Below are positions 63,329 to 64,000 of a stretch of DNA of 64,000 nt, piece by piece; position 1 is the stretch's first letter, and each line of letters opens with the position of its first letter. The position numbers and the translations under genes were made by a program. The stretch is taken from assembly GCF_004153165.1 (NCBI RefSeq), contig NZ_SEMD01000002.1, positions 1 through 64,000 of the forward strand, written 5' to 3'. The DNA is from Sporolactobacillus sp. THM7-4 (GTDB lineage Bacteria; Bacillota; Bacilli; Bacillales; Sporolactobacillaceae). The notes beneath the pieces are model-generated. The model made no database searches. It was not told the DNA's origin and saw only the letters and a program-made list of their open reading frames with translations.

Positions 63329-63527
63329 TTAACTTCTGATCACCCATCATTTTTTGTATCATTAATCTTTTTCATTTATATAAGAGGCCGTTTAAAAAGT
63401 CATCACGTCCTTCTAAACTACCTTGTTGATCATCGATTATAGTTAAAGAAGGGAAAAATTGGTTCAATCTTTCCCCTGAATTCAAATTCTATTTTAACAT
63501 ATTCCGGCGAAGAAAAAAGATTAATCG

Positions 63528-64000
63528 TCAGGCTTGTTTCGTTTTGTCGACAAGAATCGGCTGAATCTGTTTTCCTTCGATGGCCAGCTCAATCGTCTCC
63601 AACATCATATCCATCTGTCCAACCAGAGAATTCGGTTTGGAAACCGGGTCATCCTGGCCAAATGGAATAAAATATATATTTTTTGCTACAATCAGTTTGG
63701 CGATATTTTGTAAATTGAGTCCAAGCCCGTCATTCGTTGAAATGCCTAATACAACCGGATGCTGATTTCTCATAGTGGCTTTAGCTGCCATCAGTACAGG
63801 ACTGTCAGTCTGAGCGTTGGCGAATTTGCTCAGCGAATTACCGGTCAGGGGAGCAATAACCATACAATCAAGAGGGTACTTCGGACCATAGGGTTCCGCT
63901 TCAACAATAGAATCAATGACTTTGTTGCCCGTAAGGCTTTCCACTTTGTCAATCCAGTCTTTTCCGCTGCCAAATCGGGTTACCGTATGCTTTACTGTAT
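63528..64000 (-). CDS. dpaB: Dipicolinate synthase subunit B (cut by window edge)
   Basis: DpaB (SpoVFB) with DpaA makes dipicolinic acid in the mother cell for the spore core. The visible C-terminal part of the flavoprotein-like subunit opens at the window edge with TVKHTVTRFGSGKDWIDK and continues TGNKVIDSIVEAEPYGPKYP, CMVIAPLTGNSLSKFANA, TDSPVLMAAKATMRN and IYFIPFGQDDP, all typical. Only about the last 155 of some 200 residues are inside; the frame is open up to position 64000. It should be co-transcribed with dpaA outside the window under sporulation control. Confidence 0.95.
   Translation of the reverse strand, partial: TVKHTVTRFGSGKDWIDKVESLTGNKVIDSIVEAEPYGPKYPLDCMVIAPLTGNSLSKFANAQTDSPVLMAAKATMRNQHPVVLGISTNDGLGLNLQNIAKLIVAKNIYFIPFGQDDPVSKPNSLVGQMDMMLETIELAIEGKQIQPILVDKTKQA

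Noticed and set aside
63175-63527. Lysine riboswitch or T-box upstream of dapG
   Set aside because: None of the conserved lysine aptamer or T-box sequences were found on the minus strand of this gap.

Overview
The window comes from an endospore-forming low-GC Gram-positive bacterium of the class Bacilli. It carries spoVS, spoVK, cotE, spoIIIE, dpaB (spoVFB), ricA (ymcA), RNase Y, RNase J2 and GlnR. Most of it follows the Bacillus subtilis gene order dpaB-dapG-dapA-rnjB-spoIIIE-ymfFHIJKM-pgsA-cinA-recA-rny-ymdB-spoVS-miaB-ymcA-cotE-mutS-mutL-miaA-hfq-spoVK-hflX-ynbB-glnR-glnA-tkt, read on the minus strand from right to left. Three genes usual in that order are absent here: asd, tepA and (in the fru cluster) fruK. 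A Sporolactobacillus-like or related member of Bacillales is a reasonable guess, but the sequence alone does not fix the genus.

Layout, left to right. 1-199: 5' end of transketolase (tkt). 0.4-9 kb: a complete ribDEBAH operon behind an FMN riboswitch, flanked on both sides by two paralogous large polytopic GT-C-like membrane proteins. 9.2-12.2 kb: fructose PTS gene fruA and repressor fruR, without fruK. 12.4-16.4 kb: plus-strand accessory genes (SDR oxidoreductase, Cof-type HAD phosphatase, DUF4395 membrane protein, CBS protein, Tyr-rich small protein). 16.5-19.7 kb: small ORF, HAD phosphatase, glnA, glnR. 19.7-32.7 kb: conserved core from ynbB to miaB. 32.9-39.1 kb: CiaRH-like two-component system, MFS transporter and glcDF oxidase. 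39.2-42.3 kb: possible small RNA, SRAP-domain protein, a TarS/TarP-like glycosyltransferase and a small orphan. 42.3-63 kb: conserved core (CBS protein, spoVS, ymdB, rny, recA, cinA, pgsA, rodZ, ymfK/J/I/H/F, spoIIIE, rnjB, pcp, dapA, dapG). 63.5-64 kb: dpaB, cut by the window edge.

Functional themes. Mismatch repair and recombination: mutSL, and recA with a likely LexA box. RNA processing and modification: rny, rnjB, hfq, miaA, miaB, ricA. Sporulation: cotE, spoVS, spoVK, spoIIIE, dpaB. Lysine and dipicolinate precursors: dapG, dapA, dpaB. Nitrogen assimilation: glnRA with a candidate GlnR operator. Carbon regulation: CcpA-type cre sites lie upstream of fruA, the HAD phosphatase, the MFS gene and glcDF.

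The items most worth a second look are these. A roughly 118-nt structured repeat occurs in two copies, one in the recA 5' leader and one before a CBS-domain gene. A possible small RNA with its own terminator lies at 39.34-39.48 kb. An AT-rich TarS/TarP-like glycosyltransferase looks acquired. The paired GT-C proteins embrace the riboflavin operon. An unannotated 38-codon ORF sits where asd would be expected. No CRISPR array, rRNA, tRNA, insertion sequence or prophage was seen.
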